Assembly: GCF_023278565.1 (NCBI RefSeq)
Contig: NC_064678.1
Location: 5,580,001 to 5,644,000, forward strand
DNA length: 64,000 bases
Direction: 5' to 3'
Source of the DNA: Colletotrichum lupini
Taxonomy: Eukaryota > Ascomycota > Sordariomycetes > Glomerellales > Glomerellaceae
The position numbers were made by a program, and so were the translations under genes. Numbering within the stretch: position 1 is the first letter of the stretch; each line of letters begins with the position of its first letter. A model generated the notes under the pieces. That model saw only the letters and a list, made by a program, of their open reading frames with translations, was not told the DNA's origin and searched no databases. This document shows, piece by piece, positions 51,234-62,935 of this stretch.

Positions 51234-52481
51234 TCAAATCTTCGACTTCTCACCAGCCCCAGCCCCCGCGCCTCCGGCATCCTTCCCGGCAACAGCATCA
51301 ACCAAAAACCTGACCGAATCCTCCACCATCCCCTCGCTAAACGCGTGCCCGACCCCCTCGTACACCTTATTCTCGACCTCGACGCCCGCGTCACGATACC
51401 ACGTCCCCGTCGCAGCCGTCAAGAACTCCAAAAACGGCGCAGACATGGCGTATGGGACGAGCTTATCCTCGCCGCCGGAGCAGACCAGGAATTTCTTACC
51501 GCGCAGGCGTAGGCCGTCCAGGACGCCGCGGAGACGCTTCCGCTCTTCGGCATTGTCTTCGGTGGTGAGACTGTCCGGGGTTGGGACGGCACCGGTGCCA
51601 AACAGGATGCCCTTCGGATCGTGGCGCAGACAAGAGGCCACGAGGACGGGCGGGAAGTCTCTGCTACCCAGGAACGAGGCGCCGTTGTCTTGCGCGGAAA
51701 AGGTTGCCAGCTTGGATAACCTTGCCCGGTCCGACAAGAGAGCTGTTTGTTTTCCATCACATCGAATCAGCCCGGTCTCTTCCCTTCTCACCACTCACCT
51801 CTCAAAACAACGTATCTCCCCGTCCCCAGGAAGAGAAAGACGAGGAAGAAGAAGAAAAGACTCACCCATATAATCAGGACACCCAATAATCACGACCCCA
51901 GCCTCAACCCTCTCCTCCCTCAACATAGTCTGCCACGCACTATGCCCGCCCAAACTCACCCCGAGCACGAGATGCTGATCAATCCCCCACCCCTCCGCCG
52001 CCTCCCCATCCCTCTGCCCCAGCTCCATCTTCACGTACCCCTCCACGACGTCCAGAAGCCCCTTGGTATCCGCCACCATACCCGAGACCATCCCCCACAT
52101 GTCCAGCGCGTGCGTCTTGTTCCCCTCGCGCCAGCTGTCCCTCGCCGTCGCCGACGCCGTCCTGGTGCCGTGGTTCTGCTGGTCAAACGCCACGGCGATG
52201 AGGGCTCTGCCGCCGCCGCCAGACACAGAAGATGACGACGACGAAGAAGACGTCTCCTCCCACCGGGAAATCACACGGCTCGCGATATCCTCCATATCCT
52301 CCTTGGCCCGCAACCGCGGGTGATGAAGCCACAGACACGACGCCGCCGACGGCCGCTTCTCGCGCGCGACGAGCTCCTCGAGACCGTAGACGTCGCATAA
52401 GAGGCCAGACATGTGGATCGTCGTCCTGGAGACGGCGGGCGGCGGGGTGGACGCCCGCATCGGGTTGTGCGTCGCTGCCAT
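51234..52481 (-). CDS. Alpha/beta hydrolase
   Basis: Two exons (51866-52481 and 51234-51742) give 374 aa. The nucleophile elbow GVSLGGHS places the catalytic Ser at residue 176. The acid is likely in GGEDKLVP, and the catalytic His is H338 in YEGVGHAFS. The intron of 123 nt (GTGAGT donor, AACAG acceptor) joins GCPDYM to ALLSDRARL in frame. The start at 52481 is chosen because it is the first ATG in the frame; the upstream extension has no ATG. The early part has a Ser-rich insert (about 80-90). The fold class is clear, but the substrate is not. It is convergent with and only about 110 bp from the DUF218 gene, so the two 3' untranslated regions must nearly meet or overlap. Confidence 0.85.
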
Positions 52482-53223
52482 GGCTACTGTTGGGGGGATG
52501 CAACGACGTTTGCCGTTACCTACAGCAGTGTGCCGAGTCAACTTTGAAATGGGACAAGTCTAATATTATGGGACCGGATATTTCCAAAGAGAAAACGACG
52601 TTGAGAGACCACCGAGAGAAGTGGAGGTTGTGTGGGATGGAGAGGTGTAAGTGAGAGAGGAGGTGAGGTTGGAGTTGCCGAGGCCCCAGAAAAGACGGAG
52701 TCGCAACGGAGCGAGCGCAACGTCAAAGTGGATGCGCCCGGTGGTTATGGCCCAGCGGCCTGCAGCCCGTCCGAACCTCAACTCTGATCATGTAGAGACT
52801 TAACTTGCATCAGGAACCATCAGGCGCAGGTCACCAACAATGAACATATTTCCAAGACCATCGATTTTAAAGATGAGTTTCCTAATGTGGGTAGTTTGGA
52901 AAAGCCCGGGCACCGGCAGTGCTCTCAAGCAATAATCGTCAAAATTCCCTTTGGCTATTCAGCCGAGTCCGTAAGTAAAAGAATCGCCGTTCGAGCATGC
53001 AGACTTCCACCCCTTAAACGCCGTATTTCTGTGCCTGTCCTATCCCCTTTCCGTGCCCTTAGCCCGTGTGTCATTACGACCTATGTACGTTGATCGATCA
53101 GTTTTATTGTTTACCTGCCTAGGCAGACTGCACTCATTAAATCCTGATAACATGGAGTAAGCCCCCATGTCATCGAGAAGCAGATGTTGTCGAATTATTC
53201 CGCAAGTGTTAGTAACCTCGCTC
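52482..53223. other. Intergenic, tandem minus-strand genes
   Basis: 740 bp that should hold the promoter of the hydrolase and the 3' end of the Ice2 gene. Nothing else is supported. Confidence 0.5.
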
Positions 53224-54671
53224 TCAATCCATCTTCCAGTGATTTGTCAGACCACCATCGTGATCCTCGTTGCCCAAGTACAACTCAATTGCGTACAGGG
53301 TCATTGTTGCTGCTACGTTCGTCCAGCGCCAGACGTTGCCGCCGGGGTCACCTCCTCTCAGTGTCCATCCATCTGGCCCATCGTTTGTTGAGAAGTGTTG
53401 CAGAAGCAAGCTTGTGTACATGGCAATGAGAATCGAAGGCGAGAAGTAGGTGATAATCCCAAGGAGCCAGTTGGCAGCGTCTGATTCTTCCAGAGTCGGT
53501 TCCTCCATGAGAGCCCTGGCTCCCGATTCACGGACGGCAGGAATAATGCGTGTAGCGCAGTAAAAGACAAGAAGTCGGAAGGCGAGCGAAATGATGACAG
53601 AAGGCGTAATGGTCTGGAACGCCGCGTAGAGAAGACTGAGAGACGAGTGGACGGCATGGGGAAGGGAGCCGAGCATGTGGAGCAGAGTCGAGTAAGACGC
53701 CATGATAATCGGAGGCAAGGGTGGGAAGTCGGGCTGTGAGGACTGGTGTTGATCCGCCTCGGTGGACTCCGAGGGGAGGTAATCGGTGAAGATCTGGTAG
53801 ACGCAGAGGACGACGTATGCGAAAAGCAGGGACGACTCGATAGGGTTGCCGCGCCCGCTGCCAATTCCATACGCGCCCAGGAAGAAGGCTGAAGTCATGG
53901 TGACACCGATCAAGATGGCATCTGAGTTGTCAATCCAAGGGAAGTGGGCGACACGCCAGAGAAAGTAAACGGCGCTCGCAAGCACGCTGCCAGAGATAAC
54001 GAGCAGGATAATCTGTCAAAGCCATCAGTAAGTCTCGCAAAAATTCAAAGTATGCGATCCGGATGTGTGAGACTAGGACACGGCCAGACTGTCCGTGAAC
54101 GGGCTTGGGTCTCACAGAGTCGGGGGCACAGGAGAGGGGTTCCACGTACAATCCAAGTGTCGCTTCGTCCTCTGTTGACGAGCCATTTGGTGATCTGTCC
54201 GGCAGCTTGAATGACAAGGAGCGTGCAGAATCCCTCGAGAAGCTGGAAGACGGGACTTGAGTACCTCAACGTCTTATCCCAACCGCCCAAGGTTATGGTC
54301 TCAATAACACCACCCTCGCCAAATACCCATTCGCCCCATGACGTCGACTTGGAAGTGGTGATGCCTTGCAGTGTCCGCTCCACCCAGTTGGTAGCTCCAG
54401 CGTCGACGGCGAAGCGGCTGAGGGCCCAGATCAAAAGTCCGGGAATGACGACCCACTGGGAGAGGCGAAGGATGACGGATATGGCCCAGCGAACGCGCGA
54501 CTTTGCGGGGGTGACGACGGCGATGGTCGAGTAGACAAAGTAGAAGGCGGAGAGGGCAAGACTGTAGGCCAGTCCACTGTCCCTACCGCCGACATCAAAG
54601 GCGACAGGTATGGAGAGGACTATGCTCAGCAGGAAGATGGCACTGGCGACGATTCGGAGGAACCACCACAT
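53224..54671 (-). CDS. ICE2: ER membrane protein Ice2
   Basis: Two exons (54150-54671 and 53224-54012) give 436 aa. The family-defining N-terminus MWWFLRIVASAIFLLSIVL, IPVAFDVGGRDSG and LSAFYFVYSTIAVVTP is present, so the ATG at 54671 is used although the frame extends further upstream. There are about nine or ten hydrophobic segments. The 137-nt intron (GTACGT donor, GACAG acceptor) lies within a membrane segment, giving DTWIIILLVISGSV. In yeast, Ice2 keeps the cortical endoplasmic reticulum in shape and promotes ER membrane growth by restraining the Nem1-Spo7-Pah1 lipid phosphatase. The tail is hydrophilic (LGNEDHDGGLTNHW). It lies in the same third of the window as the VAP and delta-4 desaturase genes, also ER proteins; this is probably chance. 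Confidence 0.88.
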
Positions 54672-56828
54672 CGGCGCGACGAGCTGGCTTGCTGGAGCCG
54701 CGCCGACAGAGGGGTATGTTTCTGGCGATGACCGGCCACTTTGGACGGCAGGTCGGCGTGGTCGCGAACGGTCGAGGGAAGCGACAAAGAGAGGCGCTCG
54801 TAAATGTCGTCGCAGACTTGGAGAGGGCCGAGCTAAGTTTGGTGGTGGGGAGCACGCGAGACGGTGAGGGGACCGTAGATGGTGTTTGTATAGTATCAGA
54901 GCAAAGTTGGATCGTCTCGTCTCGCTGGTCGATGGCAGGAACTCGGCAGGAGTAAGGTATTCAGAGGATATCGACGGATGCTGTTGCGAAATATGGCATG
55001 CAGACAACTCAAAGCAGAGGAGGTGCGAAGTCGGTGCAAAGTCCGGCGGTCGGGAAAGAAAGCTGGGTGATAGAAGCAGAATGTGCCAACCTGCCGGTAG
55101 ATTTTTGGGCGAGGTGGCAGGAAGCGGACCGCAAGTGGGAGCTTGGGCTTATCGTTAAAGGCGGTTCTGCTCGCCTACCTTCTTATCTTCACGTGGCGTT
55201 ACCTGCTAAGATGCCATCTCTACTTAGGTACCGTACCTTAGGTACCTTAAGCACTTTAAGCCTATGAGCGGTGAAGCTGCAGCTCGTAGGATGATGTGAC
55301 AAGGCCCAAGCTTCCCCTTCTCATCTCTGGTTCTCTATTTAATCCTGTTTAATTCTGTTTCTCTCCGACCTTGGTTGCAATAACCAGAAGAAAACGGTGA
55401 CGGCGTTGCATTTCCACTTGCTGTGGCAGGCAGAAGTGAGACATCATGATCTGCAAGACATAAGGCCACAGACTGCACGCAACACCTCACATGCACAAAG
55501 AGTTGAGCAGAGGAACCAGCCGTCACCACATGGAACACACTAAAAATCACAAGTAAATTCATCAGTGGGTGTCTCCTCAGGTCGCGTGCCCCTATCGCGC
55601 AGACGTACTCAGCCCTCAAGGTAGGTTAAGGTAGCTACGCAGGTCCAGTCCGTCCCATCCCATCTTTCCCCGAGCCCTGGAATCCCAGCAGGATCCGACG
55701 AGAGGACCCAGGGCCTGACAAGCTGACAAGTTCTTGGAATTAACCGTATTATTGCAGCGGTTATTGCAGCGTTGCAGAGGCGCCCTGCAGCTAAACGGCC
55801 GGCCTCCACTTGGGTAGGTGCTGGTGCCATTCTAGCCCCCTCTGGTGCCATCCCTGCCCTGGTCCCTTTTGCTTCTGTCTCCATCTGCCAAAACCTGAAC
55901 TTGTGAGCTCGACTTATCTGCATGTGACAGCCAATCACGGGAACCCCCCCTTCAATGCCATGGTACCAATGTCTCTACCTCAACCTCTCTCAACTGGTCA
56001 TCATGATGTGCAGAAGCTACTGCAAGTCACACGAACGTTTTGAAGACCATTTTCATCCTTCAGCGTCAACTCAACATGTCTACATGAAGCTTGCCAGGCC
56101 TTTTGGTCTTGGTTCATCTTATCTTGCCGTGCCTCAAAGCGGGGTTCCCGATACAACAGCGGGCAGGCAGTGGGCAACGCACTCTCAATCCAGCTCAGTC
56201 GACGAGACTATGGTTGGACCTGCTGCGCAAATGATCATAGTTACAGCCCAAGTTTTACCTTGATGTTTCTCTTGAATCAACTGCCTATATCTATTCGAGC
56301 CCTTCGCCTCTGAAATCCAGCCAACCATTGAACAGTTGTTCTTTGGACTTGGATGCAACTTGAGTTGAATTCAATATTACATTTCCCCATTCTTAGGGTT
56401 TACTATGAACGACAACATACCAAGGCTAGTTATTGTATTGTCAAGAAGGGTTTGGTGCCTAAAATGTCGAATAATATTGAAGGTAGACCTAGTAAGTTTA
56501 GACCAGTTCTTATTCCGAGTAGCTGATGATGAGACTTAGGTAGCAGACTTGACTGCCTGGCTCTCGACCCTTACGCCGCCGATCGCGGCGAGATACATTC
56601 TCCATTGTGCCGGGCCATAAAACCAAGCATTGCTGGTCACACAAAGACGCGTGCTTCGGGAGCATTGTTTCTTCAATCGCTAGTCCCTTGTGTGATCATC
56701 CATGCCTAAAGCAGCTCGTGTGACTCTAGTTTTGACGACTATCTATTATCTACATGCAACGTAGCCAGACATCGTCTACCCAGACTTCCTTCTCTGTGCC
56801 ACAAAAGCCGATGTCAGACCAATGCTAT
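54672..56828. other. Intergenic region upstream of ICE2
   Basis: 2.2 kb. 55216-55255 holds a dense cluster of AGGTACC/GGTACCTTA motifs. No open frame here has a recognisable product. The right part should hold the 3' end of the small secreted protein gene. Confidence 0.5.
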
Positions 56829-57362
56829 TTAGCAGAGGCAAGGCAGATGGATGGTCTGATAATTGCTGCAGTTCCTGCCAGTTGGCACATCACTTCCGGT
56901 CTGCAGATAGAGTTGCCAATAGCTTGTATCCAGCTGACACACCAAGAAATTCAGCTCTGTCAGGTGTTAGTAGGTATCATCTCTGTCCAGTTTGAATATC
57001 CGTGGTGAACGAGGGAACTACATACGTCGTCCCCAGCTACTACTCTGGGTAGTGATGATAGTATCACCCTCGAGCCCCCACGCGCTGGTGCCGGAGGCGT
57101 TGCTCAACGAAAGAGTCTTGTACGACGTAGCATCGCCGCCAATGTTGAGATACGAGCTCGAGTTGGCGCTCTGGATGGTTCCCGCAATATTGAAGAATTC
57201 TGCCGACGCCTCAGGCCCCAGAACGGGGATCGACTTGTCTTTTGGGTAGGCTTGGAGGTACAGGTGGTAGACGGGATCGGTCACGCCCCTGATCTTCTCT
57301 GGCTTGGCGAGAACGATGCCGGCGAGGGATGCCAGGGACGTGGCGAGTAGGACGAAGCGCAT
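56829..57362 (-). CDS. Small secreted protein
   Basis: Two exons (57026-57362 and 56829-56956) give 154 aa. The start has a clear signal peptide, MRFVLLATSLASLAGIVLA, probably cut after the Ala before KPEKIRG. The mature part contains VYHLYLQAYPKDKS, LNIGGDATSYKTLSLS and, after splicing, LYLQTGSDVPTGRNCSNYQ, ending in HLPCLC. The 69-nt intron (GTATGT donor, CTAAC branch, GACAG acceptor) was found because the first exon alone stops right after a donor, while splicing adds 42 residues with three more cysteines. Potential N-glycosylation sites are present (NSS, NAS, NCS). The pattern fits a conserved group of small secreted fungal proteins. I do not claim an effector function. Confidence 0.8.
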
Positions 57363-59208
57363 GTTTTTGGCTTTTGAAACGTTGCTCTTTGGATTGTAGA
57401 TGATGCTTCTTGAGGATTTGCGATTTTGCAGAGGCTGATCACCGAGACGTCAAGACTTCGAGTGCCAAAACTGTCATGATGCCAAGTTCCCTTCTGTTAA
57501 GTGCTTCTTATGTTGAACCGTTACAACCCCTCTTGCGGTCCATCTCCCTCCGAAGACCTGCTCGATGAGCAGAAATCTATGGCTATACGGCAGTTTGTAT
57601 ATGACGGGTAAATGAAAAGGAGCAAGGACGGCACGTTGAACGAGCCAATCTAGTGCGCCAATGTAACGATGCCACCATATAAGAGCACTATGTCTCTGAC
57701 GGCCCGCGGCAATCCTGTCCGATTAAGTTGGCACGGAGAAAAAAAAGAAGAAAACGTGGGGTTCGCTTCGGCATAAAGCCTCCGTCCCTTTGTCAAACAC
57801 CACGGACCTCTGTCTCGAGTCTTGACTTTGGACAACCAGGCGGGAGGCGATGTTCTTCATTCATGCTCTTTGCTCATAGAGCACGCAGAAAACACGCATT
57901 GCGCGGATGAATCGGGCGTGTAACGTGAGATATCTGTACCCGACGGGATAAGACCACGCAAGGTACAGAGCGAAAGGTGAGTGCATGGTTGATCCCATCT
58001 TATCACGGCATCAAAGCTGTCGAAGACTCGACACGACAGAATGGGTGTACGAATAGGTACACAAAGAAAGAAGCTGGTCAAGTGATGCACTGCGATATCG
58101 TCGCCATTGGCTTCTCGTAGGCGACGAAAACGCAACTTACAGCTTCGTGGTACCTCGAAAACTTGCGAGATGGAGCATGGCCATCATCGTTGATCTACGG
58201 ATCAACTTAGCTTGGATGGTTGCACGGCATGGAAAAAGTCGAGATGCGCAACCAAACACAAGCTTGACAGGGGCCATCTTACCCTGAGGCTTGAGTGGAG
58301 GGGAAGGGGAAGGGGAAGGGGAAGAAGTGTGGTGTGTGGGGATTCAATGGAGGATTTGGATTTCCCCAAATCTCCCCCAAGGGCCCCCAACAACGTCCCA
58401 AGAAAAAAAACCAGAGAAAATTTCAGCAATCCCTTGCTCATCCCGGCCAGCTGGAGAGAGCTTTGCCAAAGCCTATCTTTACTGAGTAGGTAATGCAGGC
58501 AGGTGAGGGAGTACGGATAGGTGGGAGATGCAGCCAGAAACCGTAAACCACATGTTCCGAACGATTGGCCACAGCGGGGCAAGGCAAGGGGACCCCTTGA
58601 GCCCTTCCATTTTCATTCCAGCATCCACCCCCACTGCTATCCACTGCGCCACACCTCAAGTTGCAGAAACCTGAGAGAACAGATGGAAAGCAGAGAGCAG
58701 AAAGCAGAAATGCGGTACCTGGAGAGGCGACCTTGTTACACCGCTTGACCGCTTCGGAACACGCCCCCCAGGGCCCAGGGCCCAGGTACCTCTCCATACC
58801 CCTAACTTCTAACAGCCCGCCATCAGGAGATTTGCCATTTTCGAGGCATGATCTTTCTCCCACCAACACTCCATTTCCTGTTGCGCAAAGGGGGAAACAC
58901 ATAAGACTTTTTGTTTTCGTCTCTTTTTCCTCATTGACAAGTGCGCTCGGTGGAAAACTCTCGTTTCTTCGCGGACAACCTCTTTCTTCTCGAGACCTTG
59001 CCATTTCTTTTTATAAATTAAATGTCCCAGAGCCGGTGATTCGACACTCGTTCTCTTTTCGCCCCTCCCCTCTATCTCTCTATCGGTCAGGACAGATCGA
59101 TATTGGCCTTTTTTTTCCCTCTTCGATACAACTGTTCGCGCGCGCCATACCTCAACACGACACCCACAAACAAGCACCACCACCACCACCCTCAGACACC
59201 GCAGCACA
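57363..59208. other. Divergent promoter region
   Basis: 1.85 kb between the starts of the secreted-protein gene (minus) and the sphingolipid desaturase gene (plus). 58296-58326 carries about four GGGGAA hexamer repeats. 58900-59208 is a pyrimidine-rich leader. Open frames at 58202-59004 (minus) and 58661-59236 (plus) are not supported by domains. Confidence 0.5.
58296..58326. repeat. GGGGAA hexamer repeat
   Basis: About four tandem units of GGGGAA or GGGAAG in the divergent promoter region. Confidence 0.9.
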
Positions 59209-60541
59209 ATGGCTTCGTCCGCTGCCTCGACCGTGACGCAGCCGTCCAAGCGCAAGTCCGCCGCCGGTAAGCTGACGACCGATGCGCCGACCGAGACCCC
59301 CAAAGAGAAGGACTTCTTCTGGACCTACACCGAGGAACCGCACCGAACTCGCCGACTGGCCATCATCAAGGCTCACCCGGAGGTATGTCCTTTCACCAAA
59401 CGACACAACCTTCCACATGTCTCCTTTCTCCCACTCCACAAACCGCAATGCTCTATAACAGTGGCCAATATCTCCTCTGTAAAATGTTCAATGGCTAACA
59501 ACCGCATCACCAGGTCACCAAGCTCTGCGGGCCGGAGCCCCTGACAAAGTACGTCGTCGCCGGCGTCGTCGCCATGCAAATCTTCTGGGCCTGGTACCTC
59601 CGCGACACCTCCTTCTTCTCCTGGAAGTTCTGGCTCGTCGGCTACGTCTTCGGCGCCACCGCCAACCAGAACCTCTTCCTCGCCATCCACGAAATCTCCC
59701 ACAACCTCGCCTTCCGCTCCCCGCTCGCCAACCGCCTGTTCGCCATCTTTGCCAACCTGCCCATCGGCGTGCCCTACAGCGCTTCCTTCCGTGTAAGTCT
59801 CTGAAAGCCTCCATTGTTCAAGAAGAAGAACGGAGAAGGACAATCACTGACATTCGTACCCTCCAGCCCTACCACCTGACGCACCACAAGTCCCTCGGCG
59901 TCGACGGCCTCGACACCGACCTCCCCACCGCCCTCGAAGTCGTCTTCTTCGACTCCATCCTCGGCAAGGCCTTCTTCTGCACCTTCCAAATCTTCTTCTA
60001 CGCCGTCCGCCCGACCCTCGTCTACAGCGTCCCCTTCACCTGGGTCCACTACCTCAACATCGCCGTCCAGCTCGCCTTCGACTACGCCCTCTACTCGGCC
60101 TTTGGCTTCAACACCATCCTCTACTTCCTCCTCTCCTCCTTCCTCGCCGGCTCCCTCCACCCGCTCGCCGGCCACTTCATCGCGGAGCACTACGTCTACG
60201 AGACCGTCACCCCCGCCCAGCGCGACGCCGCCAACAACATCCCCGTCCCCGAGACCTTCTCCTACTACGGCCCCCTCAACTTCCTGACCTACAACGTCGG
60301 CCTGCACAACGAGCACCACGACTTCCCCGCCGTCCCCTGGACCCGCCTGCCCAAGCTCCGCGCCATCGCCAGCGAGTTCTACGACGGGCTGCCCCGCCAC
60401 GAGAGCTGGACCTATGTCATTTGGCGCTTCATCCTCGACCCCAACGTCGGCATCACCTCCCGCGTCAAGAGGAAGCAGGGCGGTCGCAAGGTTGGCGGCG
60501 GTGCCGTGGCCCACTGGACGCGTGAGGATATTGAGGCATGA
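59209..60541 (+). CDS. Sphingolipid delta-4 desaturase (DES1 family)
   Basis: Three exons (59209-59382, 59514-59792, 59867-60541) give 375 aa. An ER di-iron enzyme that puts the 4,5-trans double bond into dihydroceramide, using electrons from cytochrome b5. The N-terminal lipid-desaturase signature DFFWTYTEEPHRTRRLAIIKAHPEV is present. The three histidine boxes are HEISH (117-121), HLTHH (154-158) and HNEHH (298-302), all intact. Long hydrophobic segments flank them (YVVAGVVAMQIFWAWYL, FWLVGYVFG, LYFLLSSFLAGSL). Introns of 131 and 74 nt have standard ends. In moulds this enzyme feeds glucosylceramide synthesis. Very C-rich third codon positions suggest strong expression. A delta-4 role is the family norm; nothing here excludes a hydroxylase side activity. 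Confidence 0.94.
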
Positions 60542-61739
60542 GGAGGGGGAAAACGGAGTAGACAAGGAGAGACTGAATGAATGTTGTTTTCAATCTGGAA
60601 GACAAAATCTTGTGTATAAAGAAAAAAAGTTATCTGACGAACAAGTGGCACTATATATATTTAGCTCACGAACCGGGTGCGGATGAAAGACGCCCCACCC
60701 TTTAGATATGAAGAAAGTTTAATGAAGCATCAAGTTGAAATACAAAGGAGAAAATGCCCTTCTATCTGTGTCTCTTTCAACGAAAGACAAAGTGCCGAAC
60801 TTGCTTTACTACAAGTCATGGCCGAAAGGGTTCCAGGAAAGATCGCATTTCAACCCCATGAGCCATGTTTTATCTCGCTCAGGTGGCTCCTATTCAAAGA
60901 TCGCCCTCCAACTGGGCACATGAACATAGTCCCTCGGATTGGACGACGTGAGACGACTCCAAAATGCATAAACGCGAGGCCAAAATAGCTTAAGAGGTCA
61001 ATACTATCTGGACGGGAGAATGTGGCTCCAAGGATATATACTCCTTCCCATTCCAATTCCCCCAACAGTCTACAATGTCGTTGTCCGCCTGATATAAACG
61101 AAAAGAACGAAAAGAAAAAGGCCAACATCAGATATGTATCCCCTGACCAAAGTGACGGTGACCAACGCATGGAAATGCTCAATGCACTACTACCTACCCC
61201 CCATCTCTCTGCCACGGACCCAATTTCCAAATATTATAAAGACTGTCTTTCCTCGAGGAGATTGACCGATGTGGGTGATGCTCAACCAAACATCATGGCA
61301 AAGCTACGAGAAGTCTCGTACTGTACAGCCTCCTGTGTTAGTCAGTTGTGTGCTGTGAGATATACTGCTCAGGTTGTTGAAAGCGGCTCTAGTCATAACA
61401 TCGAGTCGACAAAGTCACAGAACACTAAAAAGATGAACATCGTCATGAGATCAGTCTCTGAAATCAACTACTTCGCGTCCGGGACGCCACGCCGTTACGA
61501 CAAAAAGAATCCTTATGGTTACATGTGATTTGACTCCGTTCCATGTCTGTCGATGGTCCTCCTCTCCATCCACCTCACCGCATCGCCAAACTTCCGCTCA
61601 TCGTGCCATTGTGTTTTGGCAAGTAACTACAGGGGCGTCAACGACTATGCTGCCTCAACCCGGTGCTACTTAGCGCTTCATAAGTCCTCCAGTAGAAAGG
61701 TCGTGTAAGGGGGAATTGTCAGGGAAAACCAAAAATGGT
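60542..61739. other. Convergent intergenic region
   Basis: 1.2 kb between the 3' ends of the desaturase (plus) and VAP (minus) genes. The frame at 61022-61528 is open for 168 codons but has no domain or codon bias like its neighbours. I do not call it. Confidence 0.5.
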
Positions 61740-62935
61740 TTAGAAGAAGAAGTAAGCAAGGAGGAAACTGAACAAGCACAGAATGGCAACAATTTGTACC
61801 GAGACACCTTCAGCTCCCTGCCTCACCGCCGCGGCAGCCTCTTGGGCAGTAGGGAGCTTCTCAGTCTCGGTCTTGACGCGTTGCCGGAGGCCGCTGGTGT
61901 CCTGCAGGCTTGCAATCTTGGCCTCGGCCTGGGAAAGCTTTTGCTTCAACTCTTCGTAGGTGACCTGGGCGGTATTGGCGACAACGTGACTCGCAGCGCT
62001 GACTGTAGACTGTGCCTTCTCGGAAACAGTATCCTCCTTCACATCGGAGGTCGATGGTCGAGCTGCAGGCGCAGGGCTGCCGGAGTCGGCATCCGGCTGG
62101 GGAGACGAGTAGACGTTGGAGACATCGGGGGTATAGTCCTGCGGTTTGTTAGCATTTCGTTTCAGAGTCGACGAGCTGTCAGAGAACATACGCCGTTGAC
62201 CACGGACTGGCGATTGGGTGTGGATGCGACAGCAGAAGCGCTGCCACCATTAAGGGACACCGAGTCTTCGGCGGCGAGCCAGTTGACGCGGATCTTGCGC
62301 TCGATGAGTGAAGACTTGTCAGTCTGGTCGAGCTGTGTTATCAGGCGTTGCGTTAGCTTGTGCGCCAGACCTTCGGAATCAATGTGGGGGTTTTCGTACA
62401 ATGTTTGCAATGCTCGCAAACTCCTTGTCAGCAGTGATGGAGACTGATTGGACCAGGAACTTGTCGCGGCACTTGGTGTCGAGAGCCGGCTCTGCCTTCA
62501 TGGCCTGGAGAAGGACTGAATACTGTGAGTGACATGTGACCACCTGGCGTTTGCGCAGAGCACCAACCTGTAACCTCGACATCTTGTCCAGGTTCAACAC
62601 GGCCCGAGTTGGGGCGAACGCAGTACCTGGAGATATCGTCAGTCGCTTACGAAGGCTGCACGGCAGGCAAGGGATCGTACTGCTTCGGGGCGGTGGTTTT
62701 GACCTGGTCGCATAATCTGTGAGCAAAGGGTGACGTGACAGCCGAGGGATTGGGTGGCCGCATACCTTGAAGGCGATGGGGGACTGGTTCGGGTTCTTGA
62801 TCCGCAGAATCCGAGCGACTTCGACAGTGAAGGGACCTGGGAAGAAGAGAATTGTCAGCACCACACAAGATGGGATGCGCGCAAGGAGGACCTACGCTTG
62901 AAGCTCAACTCGGTGGGCTCGATTTCGACCGACAT
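61740..62935 (-). CDS. VAP/Scs2 membrane-contact-site protein
   Basis: Seven exons (62896-62935, 62766-62836, 62681-62703, 62568-62626, 62400-62515, 62192-62332, 61740-62138) give 282 aa. An N-terminal MSP domain is followed by a coiled coil and a C-terminal tail anchor. The start is MSVEIEPTELSFKGPF-like (splice-restored as FKRPFTVEVARIL). The signature KTTAPKQYCVRPNSGRVEPG, rebuilt across exons 3 and 4, is the FFAT-binding face of VAP proteins. The linker is Ser/Pro-rich, then VTYEELKQKLSQAEAKIASL forms a coiled coil, and VQIVAILCLFSFLLAYFFF at the end is the ER membrane anchor. Yeast Scs2 binds FFAT-motif lipid-transfer proteins and Opi1 at ER contacts. Splicing is dense, with six introns, including a 67-nt one ending GATAACACAG. 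Confidence 0.92.

Noticed and set aside
59373..60565. Long minus-strand frames opposite the desaturase gene
   Set aside because: These are shadows of a very C-rich gene; the plus strand has all three histidine boxes.
61022..61528. Open frame of 168 codons between desaturase and VAP genes
   Set aside because: No domain, AT-richer than the neighbouring genes, and located where two 3' untranslated regions converge.
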